From Brevundimonas pishanensis (GTDB lineage: Bacteria; Pseudomonadota; Alphaproteobacteria; Caulobacterales; Caulobacteraceae): a DNA stretch of 64,000 nucleotides. The stretch is from the NCBI RefSeq assembly GCF_022750635.1, contig NZ_JAJKBG010000004.1, positions 62,001 through 126,000 of the forward strand. The letters are read 5' to 3'. Shown piece after piece: positions 26,039-36,531 of this stretch; position 1 is the stretch's first letter; every line of letters starts with the position of its first letter. Under the pieces are notes generated by a model. That model was not told the DNA's origin and did no database searches. It worked only from the letters and a program-made list of their open reading frames with translations. The translations under genes were made by a program, and so were the position numbers.

Positions 26039-26851
26039 ATGACGCCTGAAGATACTTTGATGCCACTGGGCTTCACCGAGACCGAGGCCCTGACCTATTG
26101 CGAACTGCTGAGGGCAGGACCGTCCACCGGTTATAAAATCGCCCAGGGCATTGGCAAGGCACAGGCGAACACGTACAAAACCCTGTCCACACTGGCTCAA
26201 AAGGGTGCCGTCATAGACGACGGCGGAGAACCGCGACTGTTCCGTGCCGTGTCGCCCGAACAGTTGATCAAATCGCTGGAAGCCCGCCTCGCAGAACAGG
26301 CTGCAAGCGCCCGTAGCGCCCTAACACAGTTGGAACAGCACACGCCGGAAGACCGCATTTATCAACTGCGCTCGGTCGACCACATCTGGGCACGGTGCGA
26401 GGAGATGATCGGCAGTGCCCGCGAGGTCATCCTTTTCGACATGTTCCCCCAGATCGAAGCCTTTGCCGCCCCCATGCTGGCCAAGGCGGTACGTCGGGGT
26501 GTGACGGTGGAAGGCGTGATTTACGAAGAGCCGGACGCGCGCCCGCGTCCCTATCTCGTTACCCGCAGCCGCGCCTCGGAGGACATCATGCGGCGCTGGC
26601 CTGGGGCCGAGACGCGGCTGGTTGTGGATGCGAGTGAACAACTGCTGGCCCTGCTCAGCCACGATACGTCTAAAGTCCTGCACGGCCTTTGGAGCGAAAG
26701 CATCTATCTTTCCGTGATGCAGCATTATGCGCTCGCTGGAGAAATCCGGCTTCACAAACTTCAGGAAGCGGACCTCGCGCCGCACCTCACCATCGCCGGT
26801 GACCACCCGCCGGGCCTGCGCGCCCTGTTGGCGAGTGCCGACGAGACCTGA
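26039..26851 (+). CDS. TrmB-family transcriptional regulator
   Basis: A 270-residue regulator with an N-terminal winged helix (LGFTETEALTYCELLRAGPSTGYKIAQGIGKAQANTYKTLSTLAQKGAV) and a short coiled segment (SLEARLAEQAASARSALTQLEQ). A C-terminal effector region follows, resembling the PLD-like part of TrmB proteins (AREVILFDMFPQ, AVRRGVTVEGVIYE). TrmB regulators are best known as sugar sensors in archaea; bacterial members are less studied. It lies between a divergent peptidase and a downstream permease and aldehyde dehydrogenase, which suggests control of amino-acid or peptide use. Confidence 0.85.
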   Translation: MTPEDTLMPLGFTETEALTYCELLRAGPSTGYKIAQGIGKAQANTYKTLSTLAQKGAVIDDGGEPRLFRAVSPEQLIKSLEARLAEQAASARSALTQLEQHTPEDRIYQLRSVDHIWARCEEMIGSAREVILFDMFPQIEAFAAPMLAKAVRRGVTVEGVIYEEPDARPRPYLVTRSRASEDIMRRWPGAETRLVVDASEQLLALLSHDTSKVLHGLWSESIYLSVMQHYALAGEIRLHKLQEADLAPHLTIAGDHPPGLRALLASADET

Positions 26852-26896
26852 CCCCTCTTTTTTTCAGTCGCTTATCAGTACCGGAGCCCCTCCCCC

Positions 26897-28282
26897 ATGG
26901 GCCAAACCGATCCATCCCCCTCGTCCGACACGCCTGCTTTGGCCCGAACCCTCGGCTGGCCGCACCTGATCGCCCTTGGCGTGGGTGCGATTGTCGGCAC
27001 CGGCATTCTGACGCTGATCGGCATTGGCGCGGACAAGGCGGGCCCTGCGGTGCTCGTGTCGTTCCTGATTGCGGGCTTCGTCTGCGCCTGCGGTGCTCTG
27101 TGCTACGCCGAGATGGCCTCGACGATTACCGCCTCCGGCAGCGCCTACACCTATACCCGCGTGGTGCTTGGCCAGCTTCTGGCATGGATGGTGGGGTGGA
27201 GCCTTATTCTGGAATATAGCCTCGTGGTCAGCGCCGTAGCCGTCAGTTGGTCCGGTTATGCCGCACCGCTGCTGCATGACTGGCTAGGTCTGCCGATGGC
27301 CCTGATGCAGGGCCCATCGGCTGGCGGCATCGTCAACATCCCCGCGGCCGTGGTCATTGCGATGATCGCAGGGGTGCTGCTGATCGGCACGGGTAAAAGC
27401 GCGGCCATCAACATGATCCTGGTGGCTGTAAAGCTGTCGGCACTGGCACTGTTTGTGTGGTTTGCCCTGCCCCACTTCAACGCCGAAAACCTGAAGCCAT
27501 TCAGCCCGTACGGGTTTGGCAGTACCATGAACCCCGATGGCATCGAGCGCGGCATCATGGCCGCTGCAGCTATCATCTTCTCGGCCTTCTATGGTTTTGA
27601 CGCCATCGCCACCGCTGCCGAAGAAGCCAAGAACCCGAAACGCGATCTAGCCATCGGCATCATCGGCTCCATGCTGGCGTGCGCCGTGATTTATATCGTT
27701 ATCGCACTTGCCGCCTTGGGCAGCACGCCTTTCACCACCTTTGCCAACAGTCCCGAGCCTCTCGCGCTCATTCTGCGCCTGATTGACCAACCCTTTGCAG
27801 CAAGCTTCCTCGCCATCACGGCGGTACTGACCCTGCCGACAGTCATTCTGGCCTTCTTCTATGGTCAGAGCCGTATCTTCTTTGTCATGGCGCGTGACGG
27901 CCTGTTGCCGCGCGGGCTCGCGAATGTGTCAAAGAGCGGTGCGCCGGTGCGGATTACCATCTTCACCGCTGTGGTCGTGGGCCTGATCGCCCTGTTCCTC
28001 CCGCTGGGTGAAATCGTCGCCATGGCCAATGCGGGGACGCTGGTCGCCTTCACTTTCGTCGCAGTCTGCATGTTGGTCTGGCGTGTCAAAAAGCCGGACA
28101 TGCCGCGCGGTTTCAAAACGCCGCTGGCATGGGTCATTGGTCCGGTCTCTATCGCGGGCTGCCTCTATCTACTGGTCAGCCTGCCCCAGAAAACCCTGCT
28201 GTGGTTCCTGATCTGGAACATTGTCGGCGTCGGTATCTATTTCGCCTACAGCCGCTGCAACAGCGCCAAACACCCGACCTAG
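26897..28282 (+). CDS. APC-superfamily amino-acid permease
   Basis: A 461-residue secondary transporter with twelve predicted helices. The first helix carries the APC motif GVGAIVGTGILTLIG (about residues 24-38). Later segments include CYAEMAST, AAIIFSAFYGFDAIATAAEEAKNPKRDLAIGI (the CAT/YfnA-type hallmark) and FFYGQSRIFFVMARDGLLPRGLANV. This points to the cationic/neutral amino-acid transporter (CAT) branch. It starts 45 bases after the TrmB gene and probably belongs to the same transcript or regulon. Confidence 0.9.
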   Translation: MGQTDPSPSSDTPALARTLGWPHLIALGVGAIVGTGILTLIGIGADKAGPAVLVSFLIAGFVCACGALCYAEMASTITASGSAYTYTRVVLGQLLAWMVGWSLILEYSLVVSAVAVSWSGYAAPLLHDWLGLPMALMQGPSAGGIVNIPAAVVIAMIAGVLLIGTGKSAAINMILVAVKLSALALFVWFALPHFNAENLKPFSPYGFGSTMNPDGIERGIMAAAAIIFSAFYGFDAIATAAEEAKNPKRDLAIGIIGSMLACAVIYIVIALAALGSTPFTTFANSPEPLALILRLIDQPFAASFLAITAVLTLPTVILAFFYGQSRIFFVMARDGLLPRGLANVSKSGAPVRITIFTAVVVGLIALFLPLGEIVAMANAGTLVAFTFVAVCMLVWRVKKPDMPRGFKTPLAWVIGPVSIAGCLYLLVSLPQKTLLWFLIWNIVGVGIYFAYSRCNSAKHPT

Positions 28283-28375
28283 GTCGCCTAGCGGTCAGGG
28301 AACGCCCCAAACGCCCGCGGGTTAGTTAGGGGCGGACCTATGTCCGTAAAGCATGCGCGCCCACCGGAGTATTCA

Positions 28376-29851
28376 ATGAGCAATCTGACCCGCGGCCTCC
28401 TGATTGGCGGCAAGGAAGTTCCCTCCTCTAACAATGCCACGACGGACGACGTGTCGCCGTGGACTGGCGAGGTCTTCGCCAAGGTCGCGGCCGCAACCCC
28501 CGCCGATGTGACAGCCGCCGTAAATGCTGCGGCCAAGGCCTTCCCCGCTTGGGCGGCCATGCTTCCTTATGAGCGCCGCAAGATCTTCCTGCGCGCTGCC
28601 GACATCATGGAAGCCAAGGCCGAGCACGCCGTCGCCACCATGGCTGCCGAAGTCGGCGGTGCCCGTCCTTGGGCTGCGTTCAACGTCGAGCTTTGCATCG
28701 AGATTCTGCGCGAAGCCGCCGCTGCTGTGACCCAGCCGCGCGGTCAGGTGCTGCAAACCCAGATGCCGGGCGTCAGCTCCTATGCCAAGAAGGTGCCGTA
28801 CGGCGTCATCGCGGCGATTTCGCCGTGGAATGCGCCGTTCATTCTCGGCATCCGCGCCATCGCTATTCCCTTGGCCGTCGGCAACACCGTCGTCATGAAG
28901 CCGTCGGAAGACGCCCCGATCTCGTGCGGCCTGCTGCTGGCCGATGTGCTGATGGAGGCGGGCCTTCCGGCTGGTGCGCTGAATGTCATCACCAATGACA
29001 TCAAGGACGCTGGCGAAATCGTCGAGACCCTGATCGCCGACCCGCGCGTGCGTCTGGTGAACTTCACCGGCTCGACCCACGTGGGCCGCATCATCGGCAC
29101 CACCGCTGCCAAATACCTTAAGCCTGCCATCCTCGAACTGGGCGGCAAGAACCCGCTGGTCGTCCTCAAGGATGCAGACATCGACTATGCGGTGAAGACC
29201 GCCGTGTTCGGCTCGTTCATGAACTCGGGCCAGATTTGCATGTCGACCGACCGCGTGATCGTCGTGCGCGAAGTCGCCGACAAATTCACCAAGGCCTTCA
29301 CCGAAGCCGTCAAATCCCTGCCGTCGGGCGACCCTTCCGATCCGGCGACCTTCGTTGGTCCGGTGGTCAATAAACGCGCCGCCCAGCGCGTCTCGGCCCT
29401 GCTGAAGGACGCCATCGACAAGGGTGCGACCGTCCTGACCGGCACCGGCGAGATCGAGGGCGACGAACAGACCCTGATCCGTCCTGTCGTCCTGACCGAT
29501 GTCACCAAGGAGATGGAAGTCTATTATGGCGAGATTTTCGGTCCTGCGACCGTGATCCACGTGGTCGACAACGTCGACGAGGCCGTCGATCTGGCCAATG
29601 ACACCGAATACGGCCTGACCGGCGGTGTCATCTCGGAAAACATGACCGAGGCGCTGGCTGTCGCCAACCGCATTGAAACTGGTATCATCCACGTCAACGA
29701 TCAAGGCATTGCCGACGAGCCGATGGCTCCGTTCGGCGGCGTGAAGAGCACCGGCTATGGCCGCTTTGGGGGTGACGCGGGCGTGGACGCCTTCACCGTC
29801 ACCCGCTGGGTCACGGTTCAGGAAACCGGTCGCCTGCCGCAGTATCAATAA
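28376..29851 (+). CDS. Aldehyde dehydrogenase (salicylaldehyde/vanillin DH-like)
   Basis: A 491-residue NAD(P)-dependent aldehyde dehydrogenase. The catalytic Glu is in LELGGKNPLVVL and the catalytic Cys in NSGQICMSTDR. The cofactor-loop segment VNFTGSTHVG and the proton-relay Asn in SPWNAPFILG are present. The overall pattern is close to salicylaldehyde or vanillin-type enzymes acting on aromatic aldehydes. The ATG at 28376 has GGAG eight bases before it; a start at 28340 would add 12 unlike residues. It follows the permease by about 90 bases and ends at a strong terminator. Confidence 0.9.
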   Translation: MSNLTRGLLIGGKEVPSSNNATTDDVSPWTGEVFAKVAAATPADVTAAVNAAAKAFPAWAAMLPYERRKIFLRAADIMEAKAEHAVATMAAEVGGARPWAAFNVELCIEILREAAAAVTQPRGQVLQTQMPGVSSYAKKVPYGVIAAISPWNAPFILGIRAIAIPLAVGNTVVMKPSEDAPISCGLLLADVLMEAGLPAGALNVITNDIKDAGEIVETLIADPRVRLVNFTGSTHVGRIIGTTAAKYLKPAILELGGKNPLVVLKDADIDYAVKTAVFGSFMNSGQICMSTDRVIVVREVADKFTKAFTEAVKSLPSGDPSDPATFVGPVVNKRAAQRVSALLKDAIDKGATVLTGTGEIEGDEQTLIRPVVLTDVTKEMEVYYGEIFGPATVIHVVDNVDEAVDLANDTEYGLTGGVISENMTEALAVANRIETGIIHVNDQGIADEPMAPFGGVKSTGYGRFGGDAGVDAFTVTRWVTVQETGRLPQYQ

Positions 29852-29861
29852 GGTCAAAAGG

Positions 29862-29893
29862 AAAGCCCTCCGGACTATCCGGAGGGCTTTTTT
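29862..29893 (+). terminator. Terminator after the aldehyde dehydrogenase
   Basis: AAAGCCCTCCGGA and TCCGGAGGGCTTT form a 13-bp perfect stem, followed by a T run. On the opposite strand the repeat lies just past the end of the decayed adhesin and may serve it as well. Confidence 0.85.
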
Positions 29894-29902
29894 GCTGGCG
29901 CT

Positions 29903-32900
29903 CTACTGGCGGGCGCGGAAGGTCACCATTGCGCGGCTATCCGGTCGGTCTTCCATCACACTGCCCATGACGTCGAAGGCCCATTCCAGATTGTTATTGG
30001 GGCCGAACGTGTACTGATAGCCGACACCGATCAGGTTCCGGGTTCTACGGTCCACGGACTCCACGCGATAATCGAGGTAGCCGCCGCCCGCTCCCTCGCG
30101 CTTGGTCATCAAACGCCCCCCGAACTGATAGCCACACGTCAGCGCGCTATCGTTGGCAGAGGTGTCCTAGCACAACAGGCCGGGGCTGAGTCTCAGCGTC
30201 GATTGCCACCCCTTGGGATCACTGCCCCAGATGTGGAACTCGCCAGACACAGGGATGCTGATAGGGGTCATATCCACGCCGCCGACCTCGAACATCACCG
30301 GACGCACATCGTCGTCAACCATGCCGACCAACGTGGCCTGACCCAAATCCTCTGTCGCACGGGACAGGATCAAATCTGTTGTCACCAAGAAGCTGCGGAT
30401 CTCGACGTCCCCGCTCAGCATCGCGCCATAGACCTGACGATGGCCCACCATCTTGCCCGACAAGTCGAAGCCCGTCTGGTGCAGATCGAAGTCGTACCAA
30501 GCGCGGCCAAAACCAACGAAAGCGCCCGCTCTCAGGTTTTCAGCCAGCTTCGTCTTCACATAGCCGTTGATCTGTAGAGAGTGGTCGCGGATTGAACTGT
30601 CGGCGAACGAAGGCAGATCGTTATTGGCAAGCTGCCCATGAGGCCCAGACCGAAGGTCAGGCCCTGTCGCCATTCATTCTCGATGCGGAGTGACGCCAGA
30701 CCACGACGGGTCCAGTCGCCATCCGCATGGTCAATTGAGGCTCCAACGTTGGCAATGACGCGATAACGCGCCGTGCAGTGGGTCTTTGCCCAGTCCAGCG
30801 ACGTCCCCTGACTGAACTCGTTCAAGTGCATACCCGGCGTGACGGTGCCCTGCGCCGCCGTTGCCATGCAGTCGCCCGTATCGCGAAAAAGCCCTTCGTT
30901 GAAGGCCAGCATGTCGCCAAGGCTCTTGAAGGCATAGCCACGTAGATCGGACTTCAACTCCTTGGCGATAATGGCGATGCGAGGTGCCACTTCATCCACG
31001 TCGGTGATCTGTACTGTCAGAGTATGGTCGCTGATGTTGGCAGCCACGTCGGTTGCTCGAACGACCACGACATAGGTGTTGTTCTTGTCGCTATCGGTCG
31101 GCGTCTCATAGCTCGGTGCGCTCACGAAGCTCAGTTCACCGGTGCTGTCATCCATAACAAAGTGGTCTTGGTCGCTACCGCCCGACAAGGACCATATGGC
31201 GGGTTCGCTGGCCTGCATGGTCGTGACAAGTGTCGCACCCTCCTCCAGCATGATGAGGGAGCTCGTTACGCCCACGGCACCATCGGGACCGGTGATTTGC
31301 GGTTCGCTGTCATCCAGGTCTTCGACCGTGATGGCTACCGTCAGAACGGCAGACAGGTTGTTGCTGTCTGTGGCGGTTATCTCGACCAGATAGACATTGT
31401 CGCCGTTGGCATCGCTTGGTGCCTCAAAATCCGGCGGACTGGTGAAGGTCACCCTGCCATCAGCGTCGATCCTGAACAGAGCGCGATCCGGACCGCCGGT
31501 GATTTGCCATGTGACAGGACGGCTGGAGGTAAGGGTCGCAATCTCTGGCTCTTCTTCCGGTACGGCCGTCCGGAACGTACCTTGCAGGGTTAGGCCGTCG
31601 GGTCCCGTAATAACCGGCGAGGTGTCGACCACATCCAGAACGGTCACTGCAATCGTCTGGACTGCCAGACGTTGTTGGTGTCGGCGTCCGTCGGGGCCTC
31701 ATAGTCTGGCGCGGCCACAAAGGTCAGCGCGCCGCTCGCGGCATCAATGGCGAACTTGGCCGCGTCCACGCCGCGCCCAATGGCCCAAACCACCGGCTTG
31801 TCCGCAGACATGACTGTCACGCCGGTCTGGTTCTCGTTGACCGAAATCGCCGAAGCCGCAGCCCCAGTGCCCCCGCTCGGCCCCGTCAGAACCGGCAAAG
31901 GCTCGGCCACGTCGCGGACGGTGACAGAAATCACCACGACCGCAGTCTCTCTATTGGCGTCGGTCGCGCTGACTTGGACCAGATACACGTTATTTGTGTC
32001 CGCATCCGTCGGGGTTTCGAAGTCCGGCGCAGAAACGAAGGTGACCACGCCTGTCGACGGATTGATGGCGAACTGGCCGACATCGCTCCCGCCCGTGATA
32101 CACCAAACGACCGTCCGGTCCGCCGTCAGCGTCATCACAGCGGTCTGGTTTTCGTCGACGGAGATCGACGCCGCGCCCGCTCCCGTGCTGGTGCCCGGTA
32201 CGGTGAGTACAGGCGCGGCTTCCGAGATGTCGAGAACCGTGACCGCCACCGCCTGTACGGCGGTCTCATTATTGGCGTCTGTCGCTGTCACCTCGACCAG
32301 ATAGACATTGTCGCCGTTGGCATCGCTCGGAGCTTCGAAATCAGGTGCCGTGACGAAGCTTATCTCGCCCGTCGCCGGATTTATCCGGAACTCGCCCGCA
32401 TCGGCCCCGCCCGTGATAACCCATGTGACAGCATTATCAGCGGCCAGGGTGGTCACAGCGGTCTGGTTCTCGTTGACGGAGATGGCCGAACTGGCCGCGC
32501 CGGCACCACCGCTCGGACCCGTCAGCACAGGCGCGGGCTCGGACAGGTCGCGCACGCTCACGCGGATCGTCTGAACAGCCGTTTCATTATTGCCGTCGGT
32601 GGCGGTGACTTCGACCACATAGACATTGTCGCGATCGGGGCCTCGTAGTCGGGCGCGGCGACGAAAGTCAGAACGCCGCTGGAGGCGTTGATCGCAAACT
32701 TGCTCCGGTCCGCGCCTGCGGTGATTGACCACCTTACGGCAAGGTCCGCTGTCAGGGTCATGACCGCCGTTTGGTTCTCGTCGACCGTAATGTACGCCTC
32801 GGATGCGCCTGCACCGCCGCTGGGGCCCGTCACCACGGGCACAGGCTCAGCCACATTGAGCACATTGACCATGATGGTCTGAACGGACTTCAGGCCATCG

Positions 32901-34073
32901 GTGCCAGTCGCGGTAACTTGAACCTCATAGGTGTTGGCAGTATCGGTATCGCCCGGGGCCTCAAAATTTGGTGCCGCAACGAAGGTCAGCACACCCGTCG
33001 CCGGATTGATGGCGAAACGGGCCGCATCGGTGCCTCCCGTAATCGACCAGCTGGCCGGTATGCTGGATGTCAGCGTGGTCACCGAAGTCTGGTTCTCGTT
33101 TACCGACATTTCGGTTTCGGTCGCACCGGCTACTCCATCGGGACCAGTGATAACAGGTGCGACTTCCGCCACGTCCAGCACCGTTACTGAGACGGTCTGG
33201 GAAGACGCTAGCCCACCCGCATCGGTGGCCGTGACGACCAACACATAGACATTGTTGCTGTCGGCATCCGTCGGTGCTTCAAAATCGGGCGCGGTGACGA
33301 AGGTGACGACGCCCGTTGCACTGATCGTGAACTTGCTCGCGTCGGCACCACCGGAGATAGACCACGTTAGGGCACGGTTCGCGGTCACACTGGTGACCGC
33401 CGTCTGGTTCTCGTTCACCGACACAGACGAGGCAGTCGCCCCCGCCCCTCCGCTGGGACCGGTTATCCTTGGGGCCGCAACGGTGACGTTGAAGGTGACA
33501 CTAGCCGCCGTGGACCAGTTATCCGCCGCGTCCGATGCCTGAATACTATAGTTGAAACCGTTGGGCAGAATGTCGAAATCGTTCTGCGCGACACCGGCGG
33601 CCGCCCCGACCGTGGTCAGACGCACCACACCGGCATTATCGATGGCATAGGAGCCGTCCGAACTGGTCTGGGTCCCGGTGTCGGCAAATCTGAACTTGGT
33701 GACGCCGATATTGTCCATGGCAAGGACCGTGGCAACCGTCGCGTTTGCCGCCTGATCTTCAACGTAAGAGAAAGCCTGTCCAGCGGTGACTACAGGTGGC
33801 GTCGTATCATCGAGGATATTGTTGAACACATAGCCGACGCTAAAAATCCAGCCCGTAATAGGCAACACCTGTCCCGCCGGTATCGCCCAGATTGATCCTA
33901 ACGCTCGACGCCGACGCGTATGAAACCCGTGCCCGTATGAGGTTAAAGTTGTCCGTCCCCGTCGCGTATTCAAGGTTTCGATAGGCCACCAGCTTGCCTA
34001 ATAGAAATATCGCGCCCCATGACAGAAACGGGTGCTGGGCAAGGCAGTAGAACAGTGCCGAAACTACAAACAT
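29903..34073 (-). pseudogene. Decayed cadherin-repeat autotransporter adhesin
   Basis: One long surface protein can be reconstructed on the minus strand from six fragments in three frames. It has about eight cadherin-like repeats of some 105 residues (pattern ITGP.G...V.ENQT.V...W.I.GG.D...F.I....G...F..APD.E.P.D.D..N.Y.V.V.ATD), then a linker and a C-terminal autotransporter-type beta-barrel ending YQYTFGPNN..AMVTFRARQ. Lesions: an extra T in a five-T run at 33842-33846; a loss of about 10 bases near 32635-32640; a loss of roughly 40 bases near 31664-31672; a one-base loss near 30628-30637; and an in-frame TAG at 30167-30169. The 5' end at about 34073 has no convincing signal peptide, so it is probably truncated. 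Assembly or sequencing error in repetitive DNA is the alternative. Confidence 0.85.
30985..33468 (-). repeat. Tandem cadherin-like repeats, period about 315 bases
   Basis: The ITGP/VLTGP repeat starts fall near 33466, 33153, 32838, 32526, 32213, 31895, 31616 and 31303, a spacing of 312-318 bases except for one of about 279 that contains the larger deletion. Each unit holds a D-A-D-x-N-N-x-Y-like acidic segment expected to bind calcium. These are protein-domain repeats, not a CRISPR or satellite. Confidence 0.85.
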
Positions 34074-34213
34074 CGGGATGCCCTCTCGCCGCCCACGGCA
34101 CCGCAGAACCCACAACTCCTCAGTCTCGAACGCGGACTTATTTCGCCCAGTTCCAGTCGGCACCAGTGACGCGAGTATCCTCAGGCCGCGCCAAACCGAT
34201 CATCAGCCAACAG

Positions 34214-34238
34214 AAAAGCCCGCATTGCTGCGGGCTTT
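34214..34238 (-). terminator. Terminator after guaA
   Basis: On the minus strand AAAGCCCGC and GCGGGCTTTT flank a six-base loop and end in four T. It lies 18 bases past the guaA stop codon. Confidence 0.8.
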
Positions 34239-34255
34239 CATGTTCGGATGGTGGC

Positions 34256-35818
34256 TTATTCCCACTCGATGGTGCCCGGAGGCTTCGAGGTCACGTCGTA
34301 AACGACCCGGTTCACGCCCGGCACCTGATTGATGATGCGTGTGGCCGTGCGGGCCAGAACTTCCCACGGGAACTGGAAGAAGTCGGCGGTCATGCCGTCG
34401 GTCGAGGTGACCGCGCGCAGGGCCAGAACCTTTTCATAGGTGCGGGCATCGCCCATCACGCCGACGGTCTTCACCGGCAGCAGGACAGCAAAGGCCTGCC
34501 AGATCTCGTTGTAGAGACCCGCCTTGCGGATTTCGTCCAGATAGATGGCGTCGGCGTCCTGCAGGGTCTGCACGGCGTCCGGCGTGATCTCGCCTGGAAT
34601 ACGGATCGCCAGACCCGGTCCAGGGAACGGGTGACGGCCCACGAAAGCGTCGGTCAGACCCAGTTCGCGGCCAAGGGCGCGCACTTCGTCCTTGAACAGC
34701 TCACGCAGCGGCTCGACCAGTTTCAGCTTCATATAGTCCGGCAGGCCGCCCACATTGTGGTGCGACTTGATGACTTGCGACGGACCGCCCGAGGCAGACA
34801 GGCTCTCGATCACGTCCGGATAGAGCGTGCCTTGGGCGAGGAACTCTGCGCCTTCGATCTTGGAAGACTCTTCATCGAACACTTCGATAAACAGGCGACC
34901 GATCGTCTTGCGCTTGGTTTCCGGGTCCGAGATGCCGGCCAGCTCGCCAAGGAAGCGATCCGAGGCGTCAACGTGGACCAGCGGGATGTTGTAGTGCTCG
35001 CGGAACAGGGTCGTGACCTGCTTGGCCTCATCCTTGCGCAGCAGGCCGGTATCCACAAACACGCAGGTCAGCTGGTCACCAATGGCTTCGTGGATGAGGA
35101 CCGCCGCTACCGACGAGTCCACACCGCCCGACAGGCCGCAGATGACCTTGGCGTCGCCGACCTGTTCGCGGATCTTGGCGATCTGCTCGTCGCGGTAGGC
35201 GGCCATCGTCCAGTCACCGGTCAGACCAGCGATGTTGTAGACGAAGTTCTTGAGCAGTTGTGCGCCACGCGGGGTGTGTGCCACTTCCGGGTGGAACTGC
35301 ACGGCGTAGATTTTCTTCTCGGTGTTGGCGATGGCGGCGTAAGGCGCGCCTTCCGAGGTGGCGATAACCTCGAAACCTTCCGGAATAGCCGTCACACGGT
35401 CGCCGTGCGACATCCAGACCGGCTCTTGCTCGCCAGCAGCAGCGATGCCTTCGAACAGCGGGCTGTCCTTGACGATGCTGATGTCGGCGCGGCCAAATTC
35501 GCGATGGTGGCCGCTTTCGACCTTACCGCCCAGTTCGGCGCAGATCAGTTGCTCGCCGTAGCAGATGCCGAAGATCGGCGCGCCGTATTCGAAGATCTTG
35601 TGGTCGACGCGTGGGCTGTCCGCTTCGGTCGTCGAGGACGGGCCGCCCGAGAAGATGATGGCTTGCGGCTGCATGGCCTCAAGCGCGGTCGTCGCCTTGG
35701 TATAGGGGTGGATCTCGCAGTAGACGTTCAGCTCACGCAGGCGGCGCGCGATAAGCTGCGTCACCTGACTGCCGAAGTCGACGATGAGCACCTTCTGGTG
35801 TTGGGTCGGCTGGGTCAT
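34256..35818 (-). CDS. guaA: GMP synthase (glutamine-hydrolysing)
   Basis: This enzyme converts XMP to GMP with glutamine and ATP. The 520 residues contain the class I amidotransferase domain (GGPSS and GICYGEQL with the catalytic Cys, then QFHPEVAHT with the His), the ATP-pyrophosphatase domain with [14 protein letters not shown], and the C-terminal dimerisation domain ending KPPGTIEWE. The start overlaps the upstream nucleosidase gene by four bases. The cluster with guaB about 2.4 kb upstream keeps the two GMP-specific steps together. Confidence 0.98.
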   Translation of the reverse strand: MTQPTQHQKVLIVDFGSQVTQLIARRLRELNVYCEIHPYTKATTALEAMQPQAIIFSGGPSSTTEADSPRVDHKIFEYGAPIFGICYGEQLICAELGGKVESGHHREFGRADISIVKDSPLFEGIAAAGEQEPVWMSHGDRVTAIPEGFEVIATSEGAPYAAIANTEKKIYAVQFHPEVAHTPRGAQLLKNFVYNIAGLTGDWTMAAYRDEQIAKIREQVGDAKVICGLSGGVDSSVAAVLIHEAIGDQLTCVFVDTGLLRKDEAKQVTTLFREHYNIPLVHVDASDRFLGELAGISDPETKRKTIGRLFIEVFDEESSKIEGAEFLAQGTLYPDVIESLSASGGPSQVIKSHHNVGGLPDYMKLKLVEPLRELFKDEVRALGRELGLTDAFVGRHPFPGPGLAIRIPGEITPDAVQTLQDADAIYLDEIRKAGLYNEIWQAFAVLLPVKTVGVMGDARTYEKVLALRAVTSTDGMTADFFQFPWEVLARTATRIINQVPGVNRVVYDVTSKPPGTIEWE

Positions 35819-36531
35819 GAATGCGAATCCGATACGGGAGTTGCGGCGGGGTCTAGGCCGGATAGGCCTGTGTGTTCAAGGGCTGCGGGCATGATCGCGC
35901 CAAGGCCGCCGCTTTCCAGCGCAGCCACCAGCTTGTCCCATGCATCAGCGAGATTGATGTCGACCTGATCCAGCGTGGAGGTCCAGTCCTCCAGCACCTT
36001 CAGCTCGGTCTTGCCGTCCGACACACCGCGCAGCGCCATCAGCGGCACGCAGAAGGTCTGGCACGAGCGCAGGAAGGCGAACGTCTCCATGTCCACCATG
36101 TCGGTGTCCAGCGCGTCATAGGCTGCGCCGGAGACGACGTTGGCCCCCGTCGACAAACGCGCCGTCGGCACGCCTTCGAGACGGCACGGCAGCGACAGCA
36201 CAGCGGGCATGTCCAGCAGCGGGGTGATCCCCTTGGGGAAGCCTAGCGGACTGGCGTCCATGTCGCGGTAGTCGACCTCGGTCACCTGATAGACGGCGGC
36301 GTGTTCCAGCGTCGGCGAGCCGGAACTGCCCAGCACCACCACCAGATCAGGCAGGTCGCCCGTGGATTCGCGGCGAGCCAGTTCGGCAGTCAGGGACACA
36401 GCCCCTTCCACCGGACCGATGCCCGTAATCAGCGGACGTATACGCGCCTGAAGGTTCTGGCCGTACTCCGCCGGAGCCGCCATCACGGGAAGGATCGAAA
36501 CCTCTCCGATACGCTCCAGTCGAGCCCTCAT
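35815..36531 (-). CDS. MTA/SAH nucleosidase-like phosphorylase
   Basis: A 238-residue protein of the purine nucleoside phosphorylase/MTA-SAH nucleosidase fold. Visible family parts are the N-terminal strand with [19 protein letters not shown], the nucleoside-binding [10 protein letters not shown] (Met-Glu pair) and the catalytic Asp in LRGVSDGK. It is shorter and more divergent than canonical Pfs, so the exact substrate is uncertain. It overlaps both the methyltransferase gene before it and guaA after it by four bases, so all three are translated from one transcript. Removing adenosyl by-products of methylation beside a methyltransferase would make sense. Confidence 0.8.
   Translation of the reverse strand: MRARLERIGEVSILPVMAAPAEYGQNLQARIRPLITGIGPVEGAVSLTAELARRESTGDLPDLVVVLGSSGSPTLEHAAVYQVTEVDYRDMDASPLGFPKGITPLLDMPAVLSLPCRLEGVPTARLSTGANVVSGAAYDALDTDMVDMETFAFLRSCQTFCVPLMALRGVSDGKTELKVLEDWTSTLDQVDINLADAWDKLVAALESGGLGAIMPAALEHTGLSGLDPAATPVSDSHS

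Noticed and set aside
28373-29857. 494-residue minus-strand frame over the aldehyde dehydrogenase
   Set aside because: It is a mirror frame of a clear enzyme gene, with His/Asp/Arg-rich shadow composition.
30985-33468. Regular repeats that might be taken for a CRISPR or satellite array
   Set aside because: The period is about 315 bases and the units encode cadherin-like domains, with variation as in diverged protein repeats.
34019-35968. 649-residue open frame on the plus strand over guaA
   Set aside because: It is antisense to a certain GMP synthase, is rich in His/Asp/Arg as expected for a shadow of high-GC coding DNA, and shows no domain.
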